From: Blastococcus carthaginiensis
GTDB lineage: Bacteria; Actinomycetota; Actinomycetes; Mycobacteriales; Geodermatophilaceae
Assembly: GCF_030731085.1 (NCBI RefSeq)
Contig: NZ_JASNFN010000001.1
Span: 248,001 to 312,000, forward strand
DNA length: 64,000 nt
Direction of reading: 5' to 3'
Within the stretch, counting starts at the first letter, position 1. Every line of letters starts with the position of its first letter. Position numbers and translations under genes: made by a program. Below the pieces are notes generated by a model. It ran no database searches and was not told the DNA's origin. It worked only from the letters and a program-made list of their open reading frames with translations. Of the stretch, positions 42,760 through 50,718 are shown in pieces.

Positions 42760-44069
42760 CCGGCGTCCCCGTCGTGACGGCGGCCGGCAGCGAGCGCGAC
42801 CAGCGCCGTGCCGCCGCCGCGCTGACCGCGGCCGGGGTGCGGGAGGGGGACCGGCTGCTGGTCTCGGCGGCGGCCTCGCCCGCGCTGCTGGCCGTCGTCC
42901 TCGGAGCCCTGCGCACCGGCATCGTGCCGGTGGTGCTCGATCCGGCGCTGCCGGCCGGGGAGCGGGCGGCGCTCGCCGCCGACGCCGATCCGGCGCTGGA
43001 CCTCGGCGCCGAGCCCGAGCGGCTGCTGGGCGAGGCCGAGGCGCCCCTCGCCCCGGTGCCGCTGGCACGCCCCATGCACTACACCTCCGGCACGACCGGC
43101 CGCCGCAAGGGCGTGTGGTCCGGCGTTCTCGCCGGGGACGACGCACGCGCCCTGGCCGGCGAGGAGATCGACCTGTGGGAGTTCGGGCCGGGGGACCGGC
43201 ACATCGTCCTCTCCCCGCTGCACCACAGCGCGCCGCTGCGGTTCGCCGTCCACACGCTGCTCGCCGGTGGCGAGGTGCTCCTGCCCGGGCCCTTCGACGC
43301 CGCGCGTGCGGCGCGGGTGCTCTCCACCCTGCGGCCGACGACGGCGTTCTGCGTGCCCACCCACCTGCAGCGGCTGCTCGCGCGCGACGACGTCGACTGG
43401 TCCTCGTTCCGCCGGCTGGTGCACGCCGGCGCGCCCTGCCCCGAGCCGCTCAAGCGCGCCGTCCTGGCGGCGCTGCCCGCCGGGAGCGTCTGGGAGTTCT
43501 ACGGCTCCACGGAGGCGCAGTTCACCGTCTGCTCCCCCGAGGACTGGCTGGCCCACCCGGGCAGCGTCGGCCGGGCCCGCCCGGGACGGCGGCTGGAGAC
43601 CGACGAGCGCGGGCAGCTGTGGTGCGCGGTGCCCCGGTGGGCCCGGTTCGAGTACTGGCGGTCCCCGGAGAAGACGACGGCGGCGTGGCGCGGCGACCGG
43701 GTGACCGTCGGCGACCTGGGCCGGGTGGACGCCGACGGCACGGTCTGGCTGGACGGCCGGCGGGAGGACCTCGTCATCTCCGGCGGCGTGAACGTCTACC
43801 CGGCCGAGGTGGAGGCCGTCCTCGACGCCCACCCCGGGGTGGTCGAGAGCGCCGTGTTCGGCGTCCCCGACCCCGACTGGGGGCAGCGGGTGGTCGCCGC
43901 CTACGTGGGCGGGGCCGGGGCCGACGAGCTCGCGGACTGGGCCAGGGAGCGGCTGGCGCCCGCCAAGCGCCCGAAGTCGCTGCACCCGCTGGCCGAGCTG
44001 CCCCGCACCTCGACGGGCAAGGTGCGCCGGCTGGACCTGCCGGGGGTGCTCGGTCTCGCCGGTGGCTGA
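42756..44069 (+). CDS. AMP-dependent synthetase/ligase, short form
   Basis: A 437-residue ANL-superfamily enzyme that activates a carboxylic acid as an acyl adenylate. The P-loop is MHYTSGTTGRRKGVW (near residue 107), then WEFYGSTEAQ and LDGRREDLVISGGVNVYPAEVE. The catalytic lysine is Lys422 in RTSTGKVRR. It is about 80 residues shorter than typical acyl-CoA synthetases, the shortening being at the N-terminus. The GTG start overlaps the MBL stop, and the end overlaps the GMC oxidoreductase start by eight bases. The acid substrate is unknown. Confidence 0.87.
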   Translation: MTGVPVVTAAGSERDQRRAAAALTAAGVREGDRLLVSAAASPALLAVVLGALRTGIVPVVLDPALPAGERAALAADADPALDLGAEPERLLGEAEAPLAPVPLARPMHYTSGTTGRRKGVWSGVLAGDDARALAGEEIDLWEFGPGDRHIVLSPLHHSAPLRFAVHTLLAGGEVLLPGPFDAARAARVLSTLRPTTAFCVPTHLQRLLARDDVDWSSFRRLVHAGAPCPEPLKRAVLAALPAGSVWEFYGSTEAQFTVCSPEDWLAHPGSVGRARPGRRLETDERGQLWCAVPRWARFEYWRSPEKTTAAWRGDRVTVGDLGRVDADGTVWLDGRREDLVISGGVNVYPAEVEAVLDAHPGVVESAVFGVPDPDWGQRVVAAYVGGAGADELADWARERLAPAKRPKSLHPLAELPRTSTGKVRRLDLPGVLGLAGG

Positions 44070-45570
44070 GCACTGGGACGTCGTCGTGGTCGGCGCGGGC
44101 ACGGCCGGGTGCCCGCTGGCCGCCCGGCTGGCCGACGCCGGCCGGCGGGTGCTGCTGCTGGAGGCCGGCGCGCACCACCCCGATCCCGCGGCCGCCCCGG
44201 CCGAGCTGCGCGACGCCGCCACCCTGCGCGCCGCGGTGAGCGGCCACCCGGCCAACTGGGACCTCCCCGGGCTCCTCCCCGGCGGGCGGGAGGTGCGGGT
44301 GCCCCGCGGCCGGGTGAGCGGTGGCTCCAGCGCCGTCAACGCCGCCTACTTCGTGCGCCCGACGCCGGCCGACGCGGCCGGGTGGGCCGCCGCCGGCAAC
44401 GACCTGTGGGCCTGGGAGCGGCTGCTCCCGGCGCTGTGCCGGCTGGAGAGCGACCGGGAGTACGGCGGCCGTCCCGGACACGGGGCCGACGGGCCGGTGC
44501 CGGTCACGCGCCCCACCGGCGGACCGCCGCTCGCGGGGGCGTTCGCCGCGGCCGCCGAGGAGCTGGGGCTGCCCGCCGAGCCCGACAAGAACGCCGGCGC
44601 GCCCCCCGGCTACGGCCCGCTGCCGCGCAACGTGGTCGATGGCGTGCGGATCAGCACGGCCGCGGCGTACCTGGCCCCGCGGCGCGGGCACCCCGGCCTC
44701 ACCGTCCGCGGCGGCGTCCGGGTGCTGCGGGTGCTGGTGTCGCGGGGCCGCGCGGTGGGGGTGCGGACGACGGCCGGCGACGTCCGCGCCGACGAGGTGG
44801 TGCTCTCGGCCGGGGCCGTGGGCTCGGCGCACCTGCTGCTGCTGTCCGGCATCGGCCCGCCCGACCGGCTGCGCACCGCCGGCGTCGACGTGCTCGTGGC
44901 CGCGCCCGGCGTGGGCGAGGAGTGCTCGGACCACCCACTGGTCTACCTGCCCTTCCGACCCCGGGCCGGCACCACCGCCCCGACCGGCGGGTCACCGCTC
45001 GCCGGCGTCCTGCACGCGAGCTCTGCGGGAGCGGAGGTCCCCGGAGACCTCGAGGTGCTGCCCTGGCTGGCGCCGTTCGCCCAGGTGATGACCGGTCACA
45101 CCGCCCCGGAGGGCGAGGTGGTCGAGGTCGGGGTCGCGCTGCAGCGGACGGCCGGCCGGGGGCGGTTGGTGCTCGCCGAGGACCCGGACGGGCCGCCGGT
45201 CGTGGCGTACGGCCACCTGGTCGAGGAGGTCGACCGGCGCCGCATGCGGGAGGGCGTGCGGCTGGCGGCGGAGCTGCTGCGCACCCGCGCGCTGGCGGCG
45301 CTGGGCGAGCCCGGTCCGGTCCCGGCCGAGGACGCGGCGCTGGACGTCTGGATCCGCGACCGGCTGACCACCGCCGTGCACCTGTCGGGGACCGCGCGCA
45401 TGGGTCCGGAGAGCGATCCGGGGGCCGTGGTCGACCAGGAGCTCCGGGTGCGGGGCGTCGAGGGGCTCCGGGTGGCCGACACGTCGGTGCTGCCGCGGGT
45501 GCCCAGCCGCGGTCCGGCCGCCACCGCGGTGCTCATCGGCGAGCGGGCCGCCGAGCTCGTGACCGGCTGA
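44062..45570 (+). CDS. GMC family oxidoreductase, MftG-like
   Basis: A 502-residue flavoprotein of the glucose-methanol-choline family. The FAD fold is VVVVGAGTAGCPLAARLA (about 8-25), followed by RGRVSGGSSAVNAAYFVR and LSAGAVGSAHLLLLSGIG. The active-site His440 lies in AVHLSGTARMG, and the C-terminal VADTSVLPRVPSRGP block is present. In many family members a His or Asn partner follows near the SRGP region; here it reads SRGPAATAV, so that residue may be missing. The text resembles mycofactocin-linked MftG, but no mft genes are visible here. A dispersed repeat begins at its stop. Confidence 0.85.
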   Translation: MAEHWDVVVVGAGTAGCPLAARLADAGRRVLLLEAGAHHPDPAAAPAELRDAATLRAAVSGHPANWDLPGLLPGGREVRVPRGRVSGGSSAVNAAYFVRPTPADAAGWAAAGNDLWAWERLLPALCRLESDREYGGRPGHGADGPVPVTRPTGGPPLAGAFAAAAEELGLPAEPDKNAGAPPGYGPLPRNVVDGVRISTAAAYLAPRRGHPGLTVRGGVRVLRVLVSRGRAVGVRTTAGDVRADEVVLSAGAVGSAHLLLLSGIGPPDRLRTAGVDVLVAAPGVGEECSDHPLVYLPFRPRAGTTAPTGGSPLAGVLHASSAGAEVPGDLEVLPWLAPFAQVMTGHTAPEGEVVEVGVALQRTAGRGRLVLAEDPDGPPVVAYGHLVEEVDRRRMREGVRLAAELLRTRALAALGEPGPVPAEDAALDVWIRDRLTTAVHLSGTARMGPESDPGAVVDQELRVRGVEGLRVADTSVLPRVPSRGPAATAVLIGERAAELVTG

Positions 45571-45720
45571 GTCCGGCAGCAAGGGGGTGGGGTGGGAGAC
45601 GACGGAGCCCCTCGGACCCTCTGCGCCACCCCCCGGTGAGGCCCGTGAACGTCACGTCGGGCCGCTCCACCGGACGTCCAGCCGCGTCACGGCGCGGCTG
45701 AACCTCCGGTGGCACGGCTC
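45571..45720. repeat. Post-stop repeat R2, copy A, with nested hairpins
   Basis: It starts directly after the GMC stop with CGGCAGCAAGG. About 90 bases later is a two-level hairpin: outer arms 45661-45674 with 45705-45718 (12 of 14 paired), inner arms 45679-45686 with 45693-45700 (CAGCCGCG). The same layout follows the BCCT gene at 63841. Confidence 0.55.
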
Positions 45721-45816
45721 AACCCGCGTGCTGGCGGGGTGCTGCGGGCCCGTGGGCGCACGCACGCGGGTCCCGGCGGCGCGAGGACGCAGCCGCCGGG
45801 ACCCGGGCTCGTGGCG

Positions 45817-46032
45817 TCAGCGGACGGCGGGCATCTCGCTGGTGGAAACGGTCGGAGCCGACCAGGCGTCGGGGTGCGGCCGGCCGGCATCGGCCACCCA
45901 GGCCGGCGTGCGCGGTCCGCTCTGCGTGCCGCGGCTGGTGGTCGCGGGACGGGCGCTCAGGCTCACGATCACGGCCAGCAGCACGAGCAGACCGACCAGC
46001 ACACCGCCGATGACCAGGAGCGTCGAGAGCAT
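45817..46032 (-). CDS. Small single-helix membrane protein
   Basis: A 71-residue protein. One N-terminal helix (MLSTLLVIGGVLVGLLVLLAVIV) is followed by a polar tail of 45 residues. Unknown function. The ATG lies six bases after a TACGTT hexamer, and ATGACA sits 17 bases before that, so a complete promoter for a leaderless mRNA is visible. Confidence 0.65.
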   Translation of the reverse strand: MLSTLLVIGGVLVGLLVLLAVIVSLSARPATTSRGTQSGPRTPAWVADAGRPHPDAWSAPTVSTSEMPAVR

Positions 46033-46038
46033 GTACTC

Positions 46039-46067
46039 AACGTAGGCGTCTGAACGTGCGCTGTCAT
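46039..46067 (-). promoter_or_regulatory. Promoter of the small membrane protein
   Basis: On the minus strand ATGACA, 17 bases, TACGTT, six bases, then ATG 46032. Confidence 0.5.
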
Positions 46068-46522
46068 CAGGCAGAAGTCTCCGAAGATCGACGGCGAGTT
46101 CCGCAGAGTTCACCCGCGATCCGCCCGTCCCGCCCCGCCGAGCTCGGCACCTCTCGCCGAGGCCGCGGGGACGCGCCCGGGACAAAGCGGTGGCGCCCCT
46201 TCGCCACGCTGCGGGCCACCGGGGCGCACGGTCCGCTTGGCACCGGGCTGCGCTTGGACGCGGTCCGCAGTCCGCCCCGGGGCTGGTGGCCGGCGGTCCG
46301 CTCGCCCGTTCCCGGGAGCCGGCCTACGCGATCGGCCGCGGGTCGGCTCGTGACGCGCCGGTCACGTCGACTCACCCGATGGAGTTGGTCACGGGTTGGT
46401 CCGGAGATCGATGGGGTAGGCATGACCGGCGCAGCCGCAAGGACGTCGGTGGGCGCTGAGGACGTCGAGCGGCACCGTGGTGCTGTCGTGAGGCTCGATC
46501 GCACGAGGAGAAGCGCCGCCGC
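46068..46522. other. Intergenic region before the glycosyltransferase
   Basis: 455 bp with no convincing gene. Near its end a 34-codon frame (46422-46526, MTGAAARTSVG...) ends in a TGA that overlaps the GTG of the glycosyltransferase. It could be a coupled leader but has no clear ribosome-binding site. Confidence 0.4.
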
Positions 46523-47560
46523 GTGACGCACGCAGAATCCCCGCTCCCGGGGCTGCCCCCTGTGCCGGGGACGGGCATCCGGGTGGTGTCCATCCCGCAC
46601 GCCGCCCCCTACGTCGACGCCGTGCTGCCCCCCGGGGTGCTCCGGGTGGGCGGGCCCGCCGAACCGAGCCCGTGGCTGGACCGGGCCCACCTGACCGCCC
46701 ACGCCGCCGAGGTCGACGTCGTGCACCTGCACGCCGGGCTCGGTCGCCTGGAGGTCGCGGAGCTCGAGGCGTGGGCCGAGGAGCTGCAGCGGCTGGGCAT
46801 CCCCCTGGTCGTCACCGTCCACCAGCTGCGGGACCCCGGGCACCCCTCGCCCGCACGTCACGACACCCACCTCGCCGCGGTGCTGGCCACGGCGGAGGTG
46901 GTCCTCACCCTGACCCCGGGAGCCGCCGACGAGATCGCCGAGCGCTACGGGCGCACGGCGATCGTGGTGGCCCACCCGTCCCTCACCGTCCCGGACCCGG
47001 AGCTCGGTGCCGAGCGCGGGCTGGTCGGCGTGCGGCTCGGCCCGGCGTCCAGCGCGGTGCCCGACCCCGTGGGGATCGTCCGCGCGGCGCTCTCCGGCGC
47101 GCTGTCCGGCGGCGGCCGGCTGCGCATCCTGGTCGACGCGGCGGTCGCCCCGGCGCTGGACCCCGAGGTCGTCGCCCTCGCCGACCGCGGTGAGCTGGAG
47201 ATCGTCCGGTACGGGGACGGTGAGTGGGCCGCCCAGCTGCAGCAGCTGCACGTGGCGGTGCTGCCGGAGCGCTGCGGCACCCACTCCCCGGACGTGGAGG
47301 TCTGCCGGGACGTCGGCACCCGGGTCGTGGCGCCGAGCTGCGGGTGGTTCGCCGACCAGTGGTCGGAGGTGGTGCCCTACACCAACGACGAGCGCGCGGG
47401 CCTGGACCCGGTGTCCCTGTCCGCCGCGATCGGTGCCGCCCTGACCCGCCCGATGCCGCGGCCGGCCGACCGCGGCTGGCGCGAGGAGCAGCGCACCGCC
47501 GTCCGCGAGGTGCACGGTGAGGTCTACGCGCAGGTGGCGGCCGACCGCAGCTGGGCCTGA
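46523..47560 (+). CDS. Glycosyltransferase-like protein (GT-B fold)
   Basis: A 345-residue protein. The first half reads as an N-terminal GT-B Rossmann-type domain (IRVVSIPHAAPYVDAVL, VDVVHLHAGLGRLEVAEL, PLVVTVHQLRDP, VVLTLTPGAADEIAERYG). The second half has a nucleotide-sugar-domain-like EIVRYGDGEWAAQLQQLHVAVLPERCGTHSPDVEVCRDVG. This resembles family 4-type glycosyltransferases, but the usual EGFGL-type acceptor motif is replaced by CGTHSPDVE, so donor use is uncertain. Start GTG 46523. Confidence 0.72.
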   Translation: MTHAESPLPGLPPVPGTGIRVVSIPHAAPYVDAVLPPGVLRVGGPAEPSPWLDRAHLTAHAAEVDVVHLHAGLGRLEVAELEAWAEELQRLGIPLVVTVHQLRDPGHPSPARHDTHLAAVLATAEVVLTLTPGAADEIAERYGRTAIVVAHPSLTVPDPELGAERGLVGVRLGPASSAVPDPVGIVRAALSGALSGGGRLRILVDAAVAPALDPEVVALADRGELEIVRYGDGEWAAQLQQLHVAVLPERCGTHSPDVEVCRDVGTRVVAPSCGWFADQWSEVVPYTNDERAGLDPVSLSAAIGAALTRPMPRPADRGWREEQRTAVREVHGEVYAQVAADRSWA

Positions 47561-47566
47561 ACGACG

Positions 47567-47592
47567 ACGGGCCCGGCAGCTGCCGGGCCCGT
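47567..47592. terminator. Perfect palindrome, bidirectional terminator
   Basis: A 26-base perfect palindrome (core GGGCCCGGCAGCTGCCGGG) between the glycosyltransferase and the convergent tRNA operon. Confidence 0.65.
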
Positions 47593-47606
47593 GCGGGGTG
47601 GAGGTG

Positions 47607-47680
47607 TGGGCAGGGGCGGGGTCGAACCGCCGACCTCTCGCTTTTCAGGCGAGCGCTCGTACCGACTGAGCTACCTGCCC
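47607..47680 (-). tRNA. tRNA-Phe (GAA)
   Basis: 74 bases folding as a cloverleaf: acceptor GGGCAGG/CCTGCCC, anticodon stem CTCGC/GCGAG with loop CTGAAAA (anticodon GAA) and a T-arm with TTCGACC. CCA is not encoded. Third gene of a Glu-Asp-Phe cluster. Confidence 0.97.
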
Positions 47681-47703
47681 CTCCCGGTGATCTCACCGGA
47701 GAG

Positions 47704-47777
47704 CGACCCTGACGGGACTCGAACCCGCGACCTCCGCCGTGACAGGGCGGCGCGCTAACCAACTGCGCTACAGGGCC
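47704..47777 (-). tRNA. tRNA-Asp (GTC)
   Basis: 74 bases: acceptor GGCCCTG/CAGGGTC, anticodon stem CCGCC/GGCGG with loop CTGTCAC (anticodon GTC), and T-loop TTCGAGT. Middle gene of the cluster. Confidence 0.97.
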
Positions 47778-47800
47778 TTGCTGGTGGTGCTGGTGCTGCG

Positions 47801-47873
47801 TGCCCCCAACGGGGTTCGAACCCGTGCTACCGCCTTGAAAGGGCGGCGTCCTGGACCGCTAGACGATGGGGGC
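47801..47873 (-). tRNA. tRNA-Glu (TTC)
   Basis: 73 bases: acceptor GCCCCCA/TGGGGGC, anticodon stem CCGCC/GGCGG with loop CTTTCAA (anticodon TTC), and T-loop TTCGAAC. First gene of the cluster in the direction of transcription. Confidence 0.97.
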
Positions 47874-47956
47874 TCGTGTTCGCCGGGGGCAGCGAGAACA
47901 ATACATGCCCCGGGGACGGCTCCTGACGCGGGGGCCCCGAGAGGGGGGCGCGTCGC

Positions 47957-48289
47957 TCAGCCGACCGTGGCCCGCAGCTCCACCGAGTCGTCGGTGACAC
48001 TGGAGCAGGCGAGCTCCAGGGGGCCGGCCGCCACGCTCTCGCCCTGCGCGCAGGAGACCGTGGTCCCGCCGACGCTCAGCGAGGCCCGGCCGTCCTGGAC
48101 GCTGCCGACCGAGAGCGTGGTGCCGAGGATCTCGGCCTCCGCGCCCGCGCCGGAGAGGGTCACCGTGCAGGTGCCCCCGCTGCAGGAGACGTTCTCGGAG
48201 GAGAAGCTGCACCCGGTGAGGGCCGCGAGGGAGAGGCCGCCGGCGAGAACTCCTGCGGCGAACCGGGCGGCGCGCGTCGTCGACGTCAT
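47957..48289 (-). CDS. Small lipoprotein with cysteine pairs
   Basis: A 110-residue protein. The signal peptide ends in the lipobox LTGC, then a compact beta-rich domain with four further cysteines (SCSGGTC, VSCAQG, LACSS) that could form two disulfides outside the cell. Unknown function. It lies just upstream of the tRNA-Glu/Asp/Phe operon on the same strand. Confidence 0.8.
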   Translation of the reverse strand: MTSTTRAARFAAGVLAGGLSLAALTGCSFSSENVSCSGGTCTVTLSGAGAEAEILGTTLSVGSVQDGRASLSVGGTTVSCAQGESVAAGPLELACSSVTDDSVELRATVG

Positions 48290-48313
48290 GCGGCCGAGCC
48301 TAGGACCCGGCGA

Positions 48314-49957
48314 TCAGTCCGCCGGGGAGGCCGGGACGAGCGGCCCGTCGGCCGGGACGGGCGGACCCGCCGTGCCGCCCCCGGCCGGGAGCTCCACCCC
48401 GTCGGGGGGGGGGGGGGGCGCCGCCGCCCCCCCGGGGGGGGGGGCGGGGGCGGCGCGCGGCCCCCCGCCCCCCCCCCCCCGGCGGGCCCCCCCCCCGGGG
48501 GGGGCGGGCCCCCCCCCCCCCCCCCACGAAGGGTCGGCGGCGACGAGCGTGCGCTCCACGGTGACCTCGGTCGCGCCCAGCCCGCCGAGCGTGATGTCGT
48601 CGTAGGCCTGCAGCGCACCGGTCTCCGGGTCGAGGTAGAGCACGGTGCAGGTGAGCGGCTCGGGGTACTCGCCCTCGAGCGCCCGCAGGCCGGCACCGCC
48701 GGTCGAGCCCTGCACCATCAGCAGGGTGCCGTCCTCGAGCTCCTCGACCTGCCGGTCGTGCGTGTGCCCGGCCAGCACCAGCGGCACCAGTCCGTCCAGC
48801 GGCGGGGCCTGCTCCGGGTCGTGGACCAGCGCGATGGCCGGGTCCTCGGCGAGCGTGCGGGCGTAGTCGGCCAGTTCCTCGCCGGAGCGCTCCAGGACGT
48901 CGGCGCCCGCGTCGTCGTCACCGGTGCTCTTGTCGGGGGTGAAGCGCGGGTCGGGCGTACCGACGACGCGGATGCCGGCGACGGTCACGGCCGAGTCGTC
49001 CAGGACCGTGACGTTGGGCTGGGCGGCCAGGATGCCCGCCGTGGTGGCCGAGTCGTGGTTGCCGCGGATGTAGACGTAGGGGACGTCGAGGTCGCCGACG
49101 GAGGTGATCAGCCGGTTCTCGGGCTCGGAGCCCCAGTCGGTGATGTCACCGGTGTCCAGGATGCCGTCGACGTCGAACTTCTCCGCCACCTGCCGGACCA
49201 GGTCGAAGCCGGCCGGGTTGAGGTGGATGTCGGAGATGTGCAGCAGGACCACCGAGTCCCCCGTGTTGCTCGGGGTGGGCAGGGCGGACAGCGTGGCGTA
49301 GAGGGTGCCCACGTTGGCCACCAGGTCCTCCAGCGACGCGCGGTAGGCGTCGAACCGGGCGACGAGGTCCTGCGCGCTGCCGATGAGGCTGTTGGCGTTG
49401 ACCAGCAGACCGGTGTAGGTGGGCTGGGAGAGCGCCTCCGGTCGCCACGTCGCGGCCCCGAGGCCGCCCGTGCCGGCCAGCAGCGCCGCGCTGATGCCCA
49501 GGGCGATCACGGGTTCCCGGCGCCGGCGGAGCACCGCCCAGGAGGTGAGCGCCGCGCCGGCGAGCGCCACGAGGACGGTCACCCAGACCAGCCGGACGAC
49601 GGCCGCCTGCAGGTCCTCCGTCACCCGGTCCACGACGCCGGCCAGCCGCACCGGATCGGTGGCCAGCGCCTGCGCGCGGGCCTGGTCCACCGACTGCAGC
49701 GAGATGTCCAGCCGGAGGGGGCCGTCGTAGGCGTCGACCGCGAGGGAGCCCAGCGGGGGGACGGCGACCTCGGCCCCGCCGGACGCGGGACGGAAGGACA
49801 ACGTGGCGTCGAAGGGGCCGATGGGGGCCGAGACCTTGGCGAACAGCAGGACGGCGACGAGCGCCCCGACGAGCGCGAGCGCGACGCGCGCCGACCAGAG
49901 CGCGGCCACGCGGGCGCGGCCCGGCCACGGGGACGTCGACGCGGTGGGCTCGCTCAC
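48314..49957 (-). CDS. Membrane-anchored metallophosphoesterase
   Basis: A 547-residue protein. Helices near residues 23-41, 121-144 and 150-168 frame an extracytoplasmic part. A calcineurin-like phosphoesterase domain (about 235-470) carries the full set of metal ligands: HISDIHLNP (Asp243, His245), DTGDITDWG (Asp271), RGNHDS (Asn300, His301), LVHDPEQ (His379) and AGHTHDRQ (His398, His400). Residues after 478 are only Gly, Pro, Ala and Arg, encoded by homopolymer runs, and may not be real. GTG 49957 follows TAGCGT by seven bases (leaderless). Confidence 0.85.
   Translation of the reverse strand: MSEPTASTSPWPGRARVAALWSARVALALVGALVAVLLFAKVSAPIGPFDATLSFRPASGGAEVAVPPLGSLAVDAYDGPLRLDISLQSVDQARAQALATDPVRLAGVVDRVTEDLQAAVVRLVWVTVLVALAGAALTSWAVLRRRREPVIALGISAALLAGTGGLGAATWRPEALSQPTYTGLLVNANSLIGSAQDLVARFDAYRASLEDLVANVGTLYATLSALPTPSNTGDSVVLLHISDIHLNPAGFDLVRQVAEKFDVDGILDTGDITDWGSEPENRLITSVGDLDVPYVYIRGNHDSATTAGILAAQPNVTVLDDSAVTVAGIRVVGTPDPRFTPDKSTGDDDAGADVLERSGEELADYARTLAEDPAIALVHDPEQAPPLDGLVPLVLAGHTHDRQVEELEDGTLLMVQGSTGGAGLRALEGEYPEPLTCTVLYLDPETGALQAYDDITLGGLGATEVTVERTLVAADPSWGGGGGPAPPGGGARRGGGGGGPRAAPAPPPGGAAAPPPPPDGVELPAGGGTAGPPVPADGPLVPASPAD
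48404..48525. other. Pure G/C homopolymer tract, suspect sequence
   Basis: 122 bases with no A or T. Runs include 15 G (48404-48418), 11 G (48434-48444), 13 C (48468-48480), 10 C (48487-48496) and 17 C (48509-48525). It lies inside the 3' part of the metallophosphoesterase gene. Likely a base-calling or assembly problem. Confidence 0.8.
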
Positions 49958-49964
49958 CGGGCCC

Positions 49965-49970
49965 ACGCTA
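49965..49970 (-). promoter_or_regulatory. -10 element for the metallophosphoesterase gene
   Basis: TAGCGT on the minus strand, seven bases before the GTG at 49957. Confidence 0.5.
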
Positions 49971-50010
49971 AGCGATGCCCGGACCGTGGTTCAGGTCCCG
50001 GCGGCGCGTG

Positions 50011-50529
50011 TCAGGCCCGCGCCGGCGCCGGGCGGAAGATCCAGCGCAGCGCGATGAATCGCAGGAGACCGATGAAGGCGGTCACGCCGACGACCGTCGC
50101 GATCTGCAGGACGGGGTGGTTGTCCCCGGTGAGGGCGTCCAGCAGGCCGAGGGCGGTGCTGGTGGCCAGCAGGCCCAGGACGGTGACGCCGCCGGCCTCC
50201 CACTGCGCGGTGAACCAGTGCACCCGCTCGTCGGCATGGAAGGTCAGCCGGCGGTGCAGTTCGTTGGCGAGCACCGTCGATGCCGCCGTCGCCACGAGGT
50301 GCGCCGTCAGGTAACCCCAGCCGTGCCCGGCGACGAAGAGCAGCGCGTAGACGACGGTGCTCGCCCCACCGACCAGCACGAAGCGCAGGAACTGGGCCGG
50401 GATCGAGTCCCCGCGCAGGCAGGCGGTCAGGCGGTCGGAGACCGGGCGCTCCCCGGGCGCCGGCGCGTCCGGCAGGTCACCGACGGTGTCGGCGGCCTGG
50501 CCGCGGCGGAGCAGGGACGCGCAGGTCAC
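50011..50529 (-). CDS. GtrA family membrane protein
   Basis: A protein of about 172 residues. After a hydrophilic N-terminus of 45 residues come four helices of the GtrA family, with QFLRFVLVGGASTVVYALLF at helix 1, TVLANELHRRLTFHA between helices 2 and 3, and FIGLLRFIALRWIF at the end. GtrA proteins help move lipid-linked sugars across the membrane for cell-wall or O-antigen decoration. Start GTG 50529 with AAGGA upstream; a later GTG (VSDRLTACL) is possible. Confidence 0.88.
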   Translation of the reverse strand: MTCASLLRRGQAADTVGDLPDAPAPGERPVSDRLTACLRGDSIPAQFLRFVLVGGASTVVYALLFVAGHGWGYLTAHLVATAASTVLANELHRRLTFHADERVHWFTAQWEAGGVTVLGLLATSTALGLLDALTGDNHPVLQIATVVGVTAFIGLLRFIALRWIFRPAPARA

Positions 50530-50718
50530 GGGGGTCCTTCAGCAGGTGGGCGGGACGGTGGGACAAGGATTCACCTCGGCAGAACCGCTGTCACCTGTGA
50601 ACATGCCTGGTCGAGCTGAGATCCACCCGTGTCCTTGCTCACGGTCACCTGTGCGTGCCCCGGCGCAGTCGTCGTCGTCCCGTGCGTCGGGCCGGGGTCG
50701 TGCGGGTAGGGGGCGCCC

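Noticed and set aside
48286..48696. Open frames in several phases across the homopolymer tract
   Set aside because: They exist only because runs of G and C contain no stop codons.
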